Made by a program: the position numbers and the translations under genes. From contig NC_016109.1 in assembly GCF_000269985.1 (NCBI RefSeq), forward strand, positions 3,720,001-3,784,000: DNA of 64,000 nt, given 5' to 3'. Below, piece by piece: positions 18,078 through 26,014 of the stretch; positions within the stretch are counted from its first letter, which is position 1; every line of letters begins with the position of its first letter. The DNA comes from Kitasatospora setae KM-6054. GTDB lineage: Bacteria > Actinomycetota > Actinomycetes > Streptomycetales > Streptomycetaceae. The notes below the pieces were generated by a model, which did no database searches, was not told the origin of the DNA, and was given only the letters and a program-made list of their open reading frames with translations.

Positions 18078-19309
18078 CCGTCCCCTCCCGGCCCGGCCGC
18101 CGTCCCGGCCCCCGGCTGGGCGCGGAGCCCGGCCAGGACCGTCGCGTAGCGGTCGGCGAGTTCCCGCGCCGTCCGGTCGCCGACCCGGGCCGCGTCGTAC
18201 TCGACGACCAGCCAGGTGCGTCCGCCGGCGGCGTGCTCCTCGCGGAACAGCAGGAACCCGAGGGGGAAGCGGGCCCTCGGCGGGGCCAGCGGGAGCCACC
18301 GGGTCGAGCAGCCGGGGAGGTCGAGGGCGGGGACGGTGTCCAGGGCCAGCACGGCGGACGGCGGCGACTGGCCGGCCTGAGCCATGGCCCGCAGCGTCGC
18401 CGGGTCCAGCGCGGGCCCCTCCAGCCCGTCGAAGACCGCCTCGCAGACCTCCTCCAGGTGCTCGGCCCGCAGCCCGCCGACGGGCACCCGGGCGAGCACC
18501 GCCCGCATCCGCACCATGCTGTCCACCCGGTCGCCGTCGTGCCGGCCGCGCCCGGCGTCGGGGAAGCCGACCAGGAAGGTCCGCACGCCCACCACCTGGT
18601 GCAGCGCCTCCTGGAAGGCCGCCATGTGCAGGGTGAACGGGGTGACGGCGAACCTCAGGGCCGCCTCGTCGACGCCGTCGGGCAGGGCCGTCGGGGGGAG
18701 CGACGCCCCGCGCGGCGCCGCCCCGGCGGCCGGGAACGGGTCCTCCGGCGCGGGGCCGGCGAACGGCCGCGCCGGGGGCATCCGCGGCGGGGCCGGCGCC
18801 CGGTCGTGCCGGGGCGCGGCCGGCGCCTCGCCCGACGCGTAGGCCCGGGCGATGTCCCGGACCAGGAGCCGGGTGGACCAGCCGTCGACGACCACGTGGT
18901 GGGCCAGCAGCACGAAGCCGTGCAGGTCGCGGGCGATCCGTTGGATCCGGACGGCGGCCAGCGGCCCCCGGTCCGGGTCGATCCCGTCGCGCCACAGTGC
19001 CAGCGCCCGCTCCCGCAGCACGTCCGCGGCCTCGGCCCCGGGCGGCAGCGGCAGGTCCTCCAGCACCGCGTCGACCCGTCCGCCCGGGTCCGCCAGGACC
19101 GGCCACCCCGCGCGGACCCGGACGGCGGCCCCCAGCGCGGGGCGGCTCCCGAGCACCGCGGCCGCGGCGGCGCGCAGGCGGGCCGCGTCCAGCGGGCCCT
19201 CGATCAGGATCGCGGTCGGCTCGGTGTACAGCGACGGGACGTCCGAGACCTGCTCCTCGTACCAGAGCCCGGCCTGCTCCGGGGTGAGCCGTGCGTCCGC
19301 GCCGGTCAC
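18074..19309 (-). CDS. Free-standing NRPS condensation domain protein
   Basis: A 411-residue condensation-superfamily protein. The HHxxxDG active-site motif is intact as AHHVVVDGWS (about residues 136-145). The N-terminus (LTPEQAGLWYEEQVSDVPSLY) matches the C1-type start of condensation domains. The C-terminal half is divergent and the DFGWG latch motif is not obvious. It would join two carrier-bound or free aminoacyl groups; cyclisation or transfer to a small amine are alternatives. GTG 19309 overlaps the upstream stop (GTGA) and its own stop overlaps the next start (ATGA), so all three NRPS genes are translationally coupled. Confidence 0.85.
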   Translation of the reverse strand: MTGADARLTPEQAGLWYEEQVSDVPSLYTEPTAILIEGPLDAARLRAAAAAVLGSRPALGAAVRVRAGWPVLADPGGRVDAVLEDLPLPPGAEAADVLRERALALWRDGIDPDRGPLAAVRIQRIARDLHGFVLLAHHVVVDGWSTRLLVRDIARAYASGEAPAAPRHDRAPAPPRMPPARPFAGPAPEDPFPAAGAAPRGASLPPTALPDGVDEAALRFAVTPFTLHMAAFQEALHQVVGVRTFLVGFPDAGRGRHDGDRVDSMVRMRAVLARVPVGGLRAEHLEEVCEAVFDGLEGPALDPATLRAMAQAGQSPPSAVLALDTVPALDLPGCSTRWLPLAPPRARFPLGFLLFREEHAAGGRTWLVVEYDAARVGDRTARELADRYATVLAGLRAQPGAGTAAGPGGDG

Positions 19310-21138
19310 CGGGCCGCCTCGGGGGCAGCCCCGGACGGGCGGTCGCGCAGTTCGGCGTCGATCCACTCGGCGATCGCGACCGCCGTCCTGCGGCGGACCA
19401 CGATCCGCAGCGGCACCTCGACGCCGAACTCCTCCCGCAGCAGTTCGGCGGCGTTCGCGACCAGCAGCGAATGGCCGCCGCTGAGGAAGAAGTCGCTGTC
19501 CGCGGCGAAGCCGCCCTCGCCGAGCCGGTTCTCGCCGAGCACCCGCTCCAGGACCGCGCGGGCCCGTTCGGCCGAGGCGGACGGGCGGGCGGTTCCGGAT
19601 TCCCCGGTGTCGTTCGATCGCATCAGCGCGCTCCAGTCTGTCTTTCCGTTGACGGTGGTGGGGATCCGGTCGACCGACCGGATGGTGGCCGGGATCATGG
19701 CCGGCAGCAGGCGGTCCGCCAGGTGGACGCGCAGCCGGGCCGGCAGCCCGCGCGGATCGCCGGCCCCGGTCGGCACGACGTACGAGGCGAGGGCCGGCCG
19801 TCCGGCCGGGTCGCGGACGCCGTGGGTCCGGGCCAGCGCGACCTCGGGGTGGAGTTCGAGCGCGCCGTCGATCTCGCCCGGCTCCACCCGGTGGCCGCGG
19901 ATCTTCACCTGGTCGCCGATCCGGCCGTACACGACGATCCGCCCGTCGGCGGTGGTCCGGGCGAGGTCCCCGGTCCGGTACGCGCGCCGCGCGCGCCCGG
20001 TGTCCGGGTGCGGCAGGGAGCGGAACGCCGCCGACCCGGCGTCGGGGGCGCCCAGGTAGCCGAGGGCCACTCCCCCGCCGAAGACGACCAGTTCGCCGGC
20101 CTCCCCCGGGGCGACGGGTGCCAGGTCCCGGTCCGCGAGCACCAGGGCGAAGCCCGGGAGGAGCCGGCCCGCGTCGACCTCCCCGCCGTCGGCCCCGACC
20201 TCGCCGATCGAGATCATGCAGGTGGCCTCGCTGGGCCCGTAGGCGTTGAACACCCGGCGCCCGGGTGCGCTCCAGCGGTCGCCGGCGGCCCTGGTCAGCG
20301 GCTCGGACCCCGACACCAGGACCCGCAGCCCGGGCAGCCGCCGGGGGTCGAGCGCCCCGTGGGCGGTGGGGGAGAGCAGCACCGCGGTGATCCGGCGGAC
20401 GCGGAGCGCCTCCTCCAGCGGTGCGCCGACGAGCAGGGCGTCCCACTCGTCGAGGCAGAGCGCGGCTCCCACCGGGAAGGCCATCAGCAGTTCCCCCACG
20501 AAGGCGTCGAAGCCGGTGCTGGAGAACTGGAGGACCCGGTCGTCCGGACCGAGCCCGAGGCGGTCGCGCAGCCCGGCGGCCAGCGGGGCCAGTCCGCCCT
20601 GGGGCACCCGGACGCCCTTGGGGGCCCCGGTGGAGCCCGAGGTGAAGACCAGGTAGGCGAGGTCGTCGGGGGCGGCCTCCGCGACCAGTCCGCCGACCGC
20701 GGCGGGCTCCGCCCCCGGGCCGGCGGGCTCCGTCCCGGGGACGGCCGGTGGCAGCACCAGCGGCGGCGGCCCGTCCCGGCGTTCGGCCCGGGCCCGGTTG
20801 GCGGGGTCGGTGACCACGCAGCGCGGGTCGGCCTGCCGCAGGATCGAGTCGGTCCGCAGCGGCGGATGGGCGGGGTCCACGGTCAGCCAGGCCGCCCCGC
20901 GGGCGCTGGCCGCCAGGACCGCGGCGACCAGGTCCGGGCCCCGGTCCATCAGGACCGCGACGGTGTCCCCGGGGCGCACCCCGCGTCCGCCGAGCAGGGC
21001 GGCCAGCTCTGCCACCCGGTCGAGCAGGCGGGCGTAGGTCAGCCCGGTGCCGGCGGTCTCCAGCGCGAGCCGCTCGGGGTGCGCCCGGGCGGCCGCCAGG
21101 AAGATTCCGAACAGGGTGGGTGTCGGGTGCGCGGTCAC
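19306..21138 (-). CDS. NRPS adenylation-peptidyl carrier didomain protein
   Basis: A 610-residue A-PCP protein. Adenylation motifs: A3 LVFTSGSTGAPKG, A5 NAYGPSE, A7 YRTGDLA, A8 GRIGDQVKIRGHRVEPGEID, and A10 IPTTVNGKTDW. The carrier domain holds the phosphopantetheine serine in DFFLSGGHSLL (about residue 557). The pocket motif FDAFVGEL keeps the amino-group-binding Asp; the manual code is roughly D-A-G-L-L-S-A-C-M, suggesting a hydrophobic residue but not decisive. GTG 21138 is preceded by AAAGGAA. It is the only carrier protein visible in the island, so the free adenylation and condensation domains probably work with it. No MbtH-like protein and no thioesterase is encoded nearby. Confidence 0.9.
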   Translation of the reverse strand: MTAHPTPTLFGIFLAAARAHPERLALETAGTGLTYARLLDRVAELAALLGGRGVRPGDTVAVLMDRGPDLVAAVLAASARGAAWLTVDPAHPPLRTDSILRQADPRCVVTDPANRARAERRDGPPPLVLPPAVPGTEPAGPGAEPAAVGGLVAEAAPDDLAYLVFTSGSTGAPKGVRVPQGGLAPLAAGLRDRLGLGPDDRVLQFSSTGFDAFVGELLMAFPVGAALCLDEWDALLVGAPLEEALRVRRITAVLLSPTAHGALDPRRLPGLRVLVSGSEPLTRAAGDRWSAPGRRVFNAYGPSEATCMISIGEVGADGGEVDAGRLLPGFALVLADRDLAPVAPGEAGELVVFGGGVALGYLGAPDAGSAAFRSLPHPDTGRARRAYRTGDLARTTADGRIVVYGRIGDQVKIRGHRVEPGEIDGALELHPEVALARTHGVRDPAGRPALASYVVPTGAGDPRGLPARLRVHLADRLLPAMIPATIRSVDRIPTTVNGKTDWSALMRSNDTGESGTARPSASAERARAVLERVLGENRLGEGGFAADSDFFLSGGHSLLVANAAELLREEFGVEVPLRIVVRRRTAVAIAEWIDAELRDRPSGAAPEAAR

Positions 21139-23018
21139 GCGCGTTCCTTTCCGTTGTCGTCGTGCGCGTCTCCGCCGCGGGGTCCGGCGGCCACCCACAG
21201 GTACCGGCTGTAGGTGCTGATCCGGCCCTCCGCGACGGCGAACAGCCGCAGGCCGTGGCGGTCGGCGACGTCGAAGTGCGGGGGGACCGGTCCGCCGACG
21301 TCGACGGACCGCTCCTCCGCCGGGGCGAGCGGAACCGTCAGGGTGGTCGCCCACTCGGTGCCGTACAGGTCCTCGTGGAGCAGCGCGTAGCCGAGGTGGG
21401 CCACCACCGGGCGGCTGGTCCGGTTGGCCAGTACCGCGCGTTGGACGAGGTGCTCGCCGCGGACGGTGTGCCGGGGTCCTTCCAGGCGGCAGGAGACCGC
21501 GGCCCGGCGGTCCGCGTCGACGACCTCACCGCACACCGGGCAGGACAGCAGGGTGCGTTCCGCGTCGGGGTCGAGGGCGTGCCGCCAGTGCAGGCGCAGC
21601 CCCTCGGAGCCGCACTCGGGGCAGCTCTCGGGCTCCTGGGCGAGCACCCGGGAGGCGTCCGAGTAGCTGTCCATGAAGTGGTAGCGGCCCTGTGCCGTGA
21701 GGCTGGTGAGCTGTTCGGCGACGGCCCGGTCGATCCCGTCGAGCAGGTCCCGGCCGCGGTCCAGGCCCCGTACCGCCCGCTCGGACCCCAGGGCGTCGGC
21801 GAGTTCGGCCCAGACCTCGGCCAGTTCCGTCCGGGCGGCGTCCGGGCGGAACCGCTCCCCGGTGAACCCGCAGGTCCACAGGCGTCCGGCGGCCGCGGTC
21901 CGGTCGGCGAGCACCGCGAAGCGCTCGGCCGGGCGGTCGGACGCCGGCTCGACCCGGACCTCGCCCGGTTCCCCCCTGGCGACCAGCAGGATCCCGCCGT
22001 CCGGTTGGCGCAGCGCGTCCGCCGGGCCGCGCACGGTGATCCGGCCGGGGTCGGCCCCCGGGGCGATCCGGACGCCGCCGGCCGCCAGGTCGAGCGGCTC
22101 GCCGATCCGGCCGGCCGGCAGCCGCCGTCCCGGGTACGGGACGAGCCCCGGGTCGCCGAGCAGGACGAACCGCCCGTAGGCCCGCTCGCAGTCGGCCACC
22201 CCGCGGTTCACCGCGGCGACGGCCGCGCCGAGGGAGAGCCCGTCGCGCAGCAGCGCGGCGAACTGCGGGCCGGCCGCGTAGTGGCCGCCGCGCAGCCAGG
22301 GACTGGCGACCACGGCGACCGCGCCGCCCTCCAGCAGGGTCGGTGCGAGCGTGGTGTCGCTGGTGAACTGGGTGTCGCCCACCTTCTGCACCAGGCAGCT
22401 GTCGATGAAGACGATGCCCGCGCCCAGCGAGGCGGCGGGCAGCAGCTCGGCGTCCCCGTAGTGGAGGCGGTAGCAGCCCTCCCCCTGCACGCAGGAGGTC
22501 AGGCCGAGGGGCCGCCGCCCGTCCGGCCGCACCAGCGGCTCGTCCGCGGTGCGGCCGCAGATCACGCCGTCGGCGAGGTGCACCAGGCACTCCCGGCCGT
22601 GGGCCTTCAGCACCAGGGTTCCGCCGCCGTCGGCGGCCCGGCGGACCTCCTCGCGGGTGGCGGCGGGCCGGTCCGCGGTCGCGTCGATCAGCACCGACCG
22701 CTCGCCCAGCCAGGTGGGCGCGCTGACGGTGCGCTCCACCAGTGCGGCCAGTCGGCGGGGTCCGCGGGCGGTGAGCAGGCCGATGTGGTCCCGCTGCGAG
22801 GCCCGGGCGAGCCAGCGGTCCCCCACCGCCTCCGGGGAGGCGACCACGGTCAGCGGGCCCCGGGCGTCCAGGGCGAAGACCTCCGCGAGGTCGGCGAGTC
22901 GCAGGTGCGGCCGGCCGGTCCGGTTCGCGAGGGCGGCGGCCGCGGCGTCGGCCCGGTCACCGGTGGCCGACACCACCGTGCCGTCCCAGGACGGCTGTTC
23001 GTTCGTCGGGTCGGTCAT
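21135..23018 (-). CDS. Caspase/CHAT-like cysteine protease-fold protein with zinc ribbon
   Basis: A 627-residue protein of an unusual type. Residues ~130-295 look like a caspase-hemoglobinase fold (CHAT or gingipain-like clan CD): a strand then His in TLVLKAHGREC (His ~140), a strand then Cys in GIVFIDSCLVQ (Cys ~208), then GGAVAVVASPW and FVLLGDPGLVPYP, the segment that closes such domains. Residues ~465-495 hold two CxxC knuckles (CPEC, CPVC), a likely zinc ribbon. An N-terminal ~100-residue domain and a C-terminal beta-rich ~110 residues are unassigned. No signal peptide. Within an NRPS operon it may process or release a peptide, or cleave a partner. The family call is from motifs only. 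Confidence 0.6.
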   Translation of the reverse strand: MTDPTNEQPSWDGTVVSATGDRADAAAAALANRTGRPHLRLADLAEVFALDARGPLTVVASPEAVGDRWLARASQRDHIGLLTARGPRRLAALVERTVSAPTWLGERSVLIDATADRPAATREEVRRAADGGGTLVLKAHGRECLVHLADGVICGRTADEPLVRPDGRRPLGLTSCVQGEGCYRLHYGDAELLPAASLGAGIVFIDSCLVQKVGDTQFTSDTTLAPTLLEGGAVAVVASPWLRGGHYAAGPQFAALLRDGLSLGAAVAAVNRGVADCERAYGRFVLLGDPGLVPYPGRRLPAGRIGEPLDLAAGGVRIAPGADPGRITVRGPADALRQPDGGILLVARGEPGEVRVEPASDRPAERFAVLADRTAAAGRLWTCGFTGERFRPDAARTELAEVWAELADALGSERAVRGLDRGRDLLDGIDRAVAEQLTSLTAQGRYHFMDSYSDASRVLAQEPESCPECGSEGLRLHWRHALDPDAERTLLSCPVCGEVVDADRRAAVSCRLEGPRHTVRGEHLVQRAVLANRTSRPVVAHLGYALLHEDLYGTEWATTLTVPLAPAEERSVDVGGPVPPHFDVADRHGLRLFAVAEGRISTYSRYLWVAAGPRGGDAHDDNGKERA

Positions 23019-24277
23019 GCCGGGCTCCGATCGGGGTCGGGCGGGAGGGGGGCGGGTGCCGCACGGTCCGTCAGGGAGCGGACCCCGGGGACGAGGAGGG
23101 TGAGCACGGCCGAGGCGGCGAGGAGCGCCGCGGCGGCGGCGAACGTGGTGCGGGTCCCGGCGTGCTGGGCGAGCAGCCCGACCAGCCCCATGCTGACCGG
23201 CCGCGACACGGTGTAGCCGAAGAGGTCCCAGGACAGCACCCGGGACAGCGTCTCGTCGGGCACGTGCTTCTGCATGGTGCTCTGCCAGACGATGTCGGTG
23301 AACATCACCGCCGCCCCGGCCAGCACCTCCGCGACCACCAGGACCCCGAGGCCGGCGCCCGCGCCCATCGCCAGCAGCAGCGGCACCGTGAGCACCGAGC
23401 TCGCGAGGAAGGCGGGCATCGGGCGGCGGGGCACCAGCCGGGCGGCGGCCAGGCTCCCGAGGACGCTGCCGATCGAGAAGGCGGTCAGCAGCGTGCCCCA
23501 GGCGGTCGCTCCGCCGAGCACCCGCTCCGCGGCGATCGGCCCGAGGACGAACAGCGGTCCGGCCACGCACAGTTGGTTCACCACGAAGTAGCCGATCCCG
23601 GCGGTCAGCCAGGGCCGGGCCCGTACTTCGGCGGCACCGGCCCGGAGGTCGGCGAGCACCGAGGCGCGCTCCCCGCCCGCGTCCGCCGCCGCGGACCTCG
23701 TCCCGCGCCCGCCGGCCACGAGCAGCAGGGCGCCCGCCAGGAAGGTGAGCGAGTCCAGGCCCAGGGCCCAGGCGGGGCCGAGCGTGGCGGTCAGCACGCC
23801 GGCGAGCGCCGGGCCGGCGACGTTCGCCACCCCGGACACCGCCGAGATCGAGGCGTTCGCCTGCTGGAGCGCGGCGGGCGGCACCAGCTGCGGGACGAAA
23901 CCGCCGTAGGTGGGGAGGAAGCAGCCCGAGGCGAGGCCGTGGACGAGTTGGAGCGCCGCGAGGCCCGCCACCCCCGCGTGGCCGCCGAACAGCGCCGCCG
24001 CGGTCAGCCCCTGGGAGACGAAGCGCACCAGGTCCGACCCGACGAGGATGCGGAGGCGGTCCGCCCGGTCGGCCAGCACCCCGCCGAACAGCAGCGAGAC
24101 GGTGAGGCCCAGGACCCGTGCCGTGAGCACCGCGGACAGCGCCCCGGCCGACCCGGTCAGCGAGAAGACGGCGAAGGCCATGGCCACGCCGTTGCAGCCG
24201 TCGCCGAGGACGGACAGGGCCTGGGCGGAGGCGAGGTACCTGATCCTGCGGTCGCCGAGGACGGTACGCGGGTTCAT
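23015..24277 (-). CDS. MFS transporter (EntS-like exporter)
   Basis: A 420-residue twelve-helix major facilitator of the MFS_3/EntS group. It begins MNPRTVLGDRRIRYLASAQA, with the loop motif GGVLADRADRLRILV between helices 2 and 3 and GSVLGSLAAARLVPRRP between 8 and 9. It lies within the biosynthetic operon, overlapping the stop of the nucleotidyltransferase gene (ATGA) and the start of the caspase-like gene (ATGA). Export of the island's product is the natural inference; it may also give self-protection. Confidence 0.85.
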   Translation of the reverse strand: MNPRTVLGDRRIRYLASAQALSVLGDGCNGVAMAFAVFSLTGSAGALSAVLTARVLGLTVSLLFGGVLADRADRLRILVGSDLVRFVSQGLTAAALFGGHAGVAGLAALQLVHGLASGCFLPTYGGFVPQLVPPAALQQANASISAVSGVANVAGPALAGVLTATLGPAWALGLDSLTFLAGALLLVAGGRGTRSAAADAGGERASVLADLRAGAAEVRARPWLTAGIGYFVVNQLCVAGPLFVLGPIAAERVLGGATAWGTLLTAFSIGSVLGSLAAARLVPRRPMPAFLASSVLTVPLLLAMGAGAGLGVLVVAEVLAGAAVMFTDIVWQSTMQKHVPDETLSRVLSWDLFGYTVSRPVSMGLVGLLAQHAGTRTTFAAAAALLAASAVLTLLVPGVRSLTDRAAPAPLPPDPDRSPA

Positions 24278-25053
24278 GGGTGGTCAACTCCTGACGGGTG
24301 GGAGCCGTACGCCTGCGCGGCGGCGAAGCAGTACTGCACGTGATAGGCGTCCAGGTCGGGCGGGGCGGCGGGGCCGGGCTCCAGCCGTTCCCCCCAGCCC
24401 CGCACGGTCGGTCCGGGCAGCGTGACCCGCTCTCCGGCCAGGGCGATCTCCCCGGCCGCGGCGATCCGCGCCAGCGCCCGGACCAGCCTGGTCCGGACGG
24501 CCTCGCCCCGGGGGGAGCCCGCGGTGGGCAGCCGCCACTCCTCCCACCAGCCGGGAAGGGCGAGGAAGCGGTCCAGGCGCACGGTCCCGCCGTACGGCAG
24601 GATCCGGCTGAGCTGCTGGCGCACCAGGGCCGCCGCGCATCCGGCCGCCTGTTCGGCGTGCTCCGCGGCGCCCCGCACGGCCGTCCCCGAGGCCACCATG
24701 CTGATCCAGTAGCGCCAGGGCTCGTCGAGCGGTCCCGGCAGGATCACCCCGGAGGGGTCGCGGCGGAACGCCGCGCCGCGGCGGGCCGTCCGCAGGTCCC
24801 GGGCGAACAGCACCTCTCCCGGCCATTCCAGGTCGGGGTGCCGGTCGAACCTGCGGTGCAGCCGGGCGTACTCGGCGCTGAACGCGACGCGCAGGTCGAC
24901 GGCCTCCTCCAGCGGCACCTCGTCGCGCAGGACGACGACGAGGTCGATGTCGCCGGCCGGCCCCGACCGGTCGACGGCGCTGCCGGTCAGGATCACGAAG
25001 GAGGCCCGGCCGGCCGGTACCCGGTCGGCCAGGGCTTTGATCTCCTCGAACAT
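24274..25053 (-). CDS. Nucleotidyltransferase-fold protein
   Basis: A 259-residue protein whose N-terminus has the polymerase-beta-type nucleotidyltransferase signature: a helix, then ILTGSAVDRSGPAGDIDLVV with GS at 24-25 and the metal-binding Asp pair DxD at ~35-37. A third Asp/Glu is plausibly near residue 75 (HPDLEWPGEVLF). The remainder is helical, as in aminoglycoside or MNT-type enzymes. It could adenylylate the product (self-protection), an intermediate, or a protein. It starts 12 bases after the methyltransferase stop. The substrate cannot be judged from sequence. Confidence 0.65.
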   Translation of the reverse strand: MFEEIKALADRVPAGRASFVILTGSAVDRSGPAGDIDLVVVLRDEVPLEEAVDLRVAFSAEYARLHRRFDRHPDLEWPGEVLFARDLRTARRGAAFRRDPSGVILPGPLDEPWRYWISMVASGTAVRGAAEHAEQAAGCAAALVRQQLSRILPYGGTVRLDRFLALPGWWEEWRLPTAGSPRGEAVRTRLVRALARIAAAGEIALAGERVTLPGPTVRGWGERLEPGPAAPPDLDAYHVQYCFAAAQAYGSHPSGVDHP

Positions 25054-25065
25054 CGGAGGCGGTCT

Positions 25066-25986
25066 CTACTCCGCCGCGGCGGGCAGGTGGTCCGCGGCCG
25101 CGGCCCCGGCCCGGAAGTGCACCAGGCGCACCCCGCTCGGGATCATCACCCGGCCGTCCTCGGCGGTGTGCCCGGCGACGAAGGCGTCGATCCGGGCGAT
25201 CACCTCGGGGTCGTCCACCAGGCCGGGGAAGGTGTTGAGGTGGCCGACCCGGAACCACTCCCGGGCGGCCGCCGCGTCCTCGGCCACGGCCACCCCGGCC
25301 AGCCGGCGGACGTCCAGCGTGCCGCGCCCCTCCCGTTCGGCCCGCAGCAGCACGTCCTCGACGATCCGCCAGGTGTAGTCGCGGCCGGTGCCCGGGAACG
25401 GGGCGATCCGCTCCCACAGTTCGGTGACCAGGCGCTGCTCCGCGGAGTCCGCGTCGAAGAACAGCATCACCAGGTGGCCGTCCGCGGTGAGCAGCCGGGT
25501 CAGCCCGTCGACGATCCGGCGGGCCCGGACCAGGCCGGCCTCCGGGTCCCCGACGGAGACCACGCCGTCGGCCGAGGTCTCCTCGAAGCACTCCAGCAGG
25601 GGGTAGTTCAGCGACCAGAACGACCCGACCAGGTCGTAGCTGCCCGCCCGGCCCTCCGCCAGCAGGTCCGCCACCACGCGCTCGGTGTCGCCGACGGTGG
25701 CCTCGGCCGCGGGGAACGCGGACCGGAAGCGCTCGATCATGCCCTCGCTCTTGTCGGCACCGTGCAGGCTGCCGTAGCGGGCCAGCGGCCAGCTGGCCCG
25801 GCCCGGGCCGCAGCCCAGGTCCAGCGCCCGCAGGTCGCGCGGCCGGCCGTCCGCCGGGCCGTGGATCTCCTCCAGCAGCTCGGCGACCAGGTCGGTGTCC
25901 TCCGTGCCCCCGTAGTAGTGCGGGGGCAGCATCTCCTTGTAGACGTCGGCGTTCTTGTAGCCGATGTTGAAGGTCTCCACGGACAT
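25066..25986 (-). CDS. SAM-dependent class I methyltransferase
   Basis: A 306-residue Rossmann-fold methyltransferase. Motif I is clear, LDLGCGPGRASWPLARYG (about residues 56-73), followed by the acidic end of strand 2 in LHGADKSEGMIERF, and by SYDLVGSFWSLNYPLLECFE where the motif IV loop should be. The N-terminus FNIGYKNADVYKEMLPPHYYGG could form a substrate lid. It probably methylates the island's product or an intermediate on N, O or C; the acceptor is not predictable. It lies 28 bases downstream of the ArgRS-like gene in the same operon. Confidence 0.82.
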   Translation of the reverse strand: MSVETFNIGYKNADVYKEMLPPHYYGGTEDTDLVAELLEEIHGPADGRPRDLRALDLGCGPGRASWPLARYGSLHGADKSEGMIERFRSAFPAAEATVGDTERVVADLLAEGRAGSYDLVGSFWSLNYPLLECFEETSADGVVSVGDPEAGLVRARRIVDGLTRLLTADGHLVMLFFDADSAEQRLVTELWERIAPFPGTGRDYTWRIVEDVLLRAEREGRGTLDVRRLAGVAVAEDAAAAREWFRVGHLNTFPGLVDDPEVIARIDAFVAGHTAEDGRVMIPSGVRLVHFRAGAAAADHLPAAAE

Positions 25987-26014
25987 GGTGTCTCTCCTTC
26001 GGTCTGGGATCGGT

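Noticed and set aside
16563-19106. An 847-residue adenylation protein extending beyond 18077
   Set aside because: Residues before MNRPLYEWF are low-complexity and overlap the condensation-domain gene in another frame. The ATGA overlap marks the true start.
21135-24287. One 1050-residue leftward protein covering both the caspase-like and MFS genes
   Set aside because: The part upstream of 23018 in that frame is Arg/Pro/Gly nonsense and overlaps the real MFS frame. An ATGA junction at 23015-23018 shows two coupled genes.
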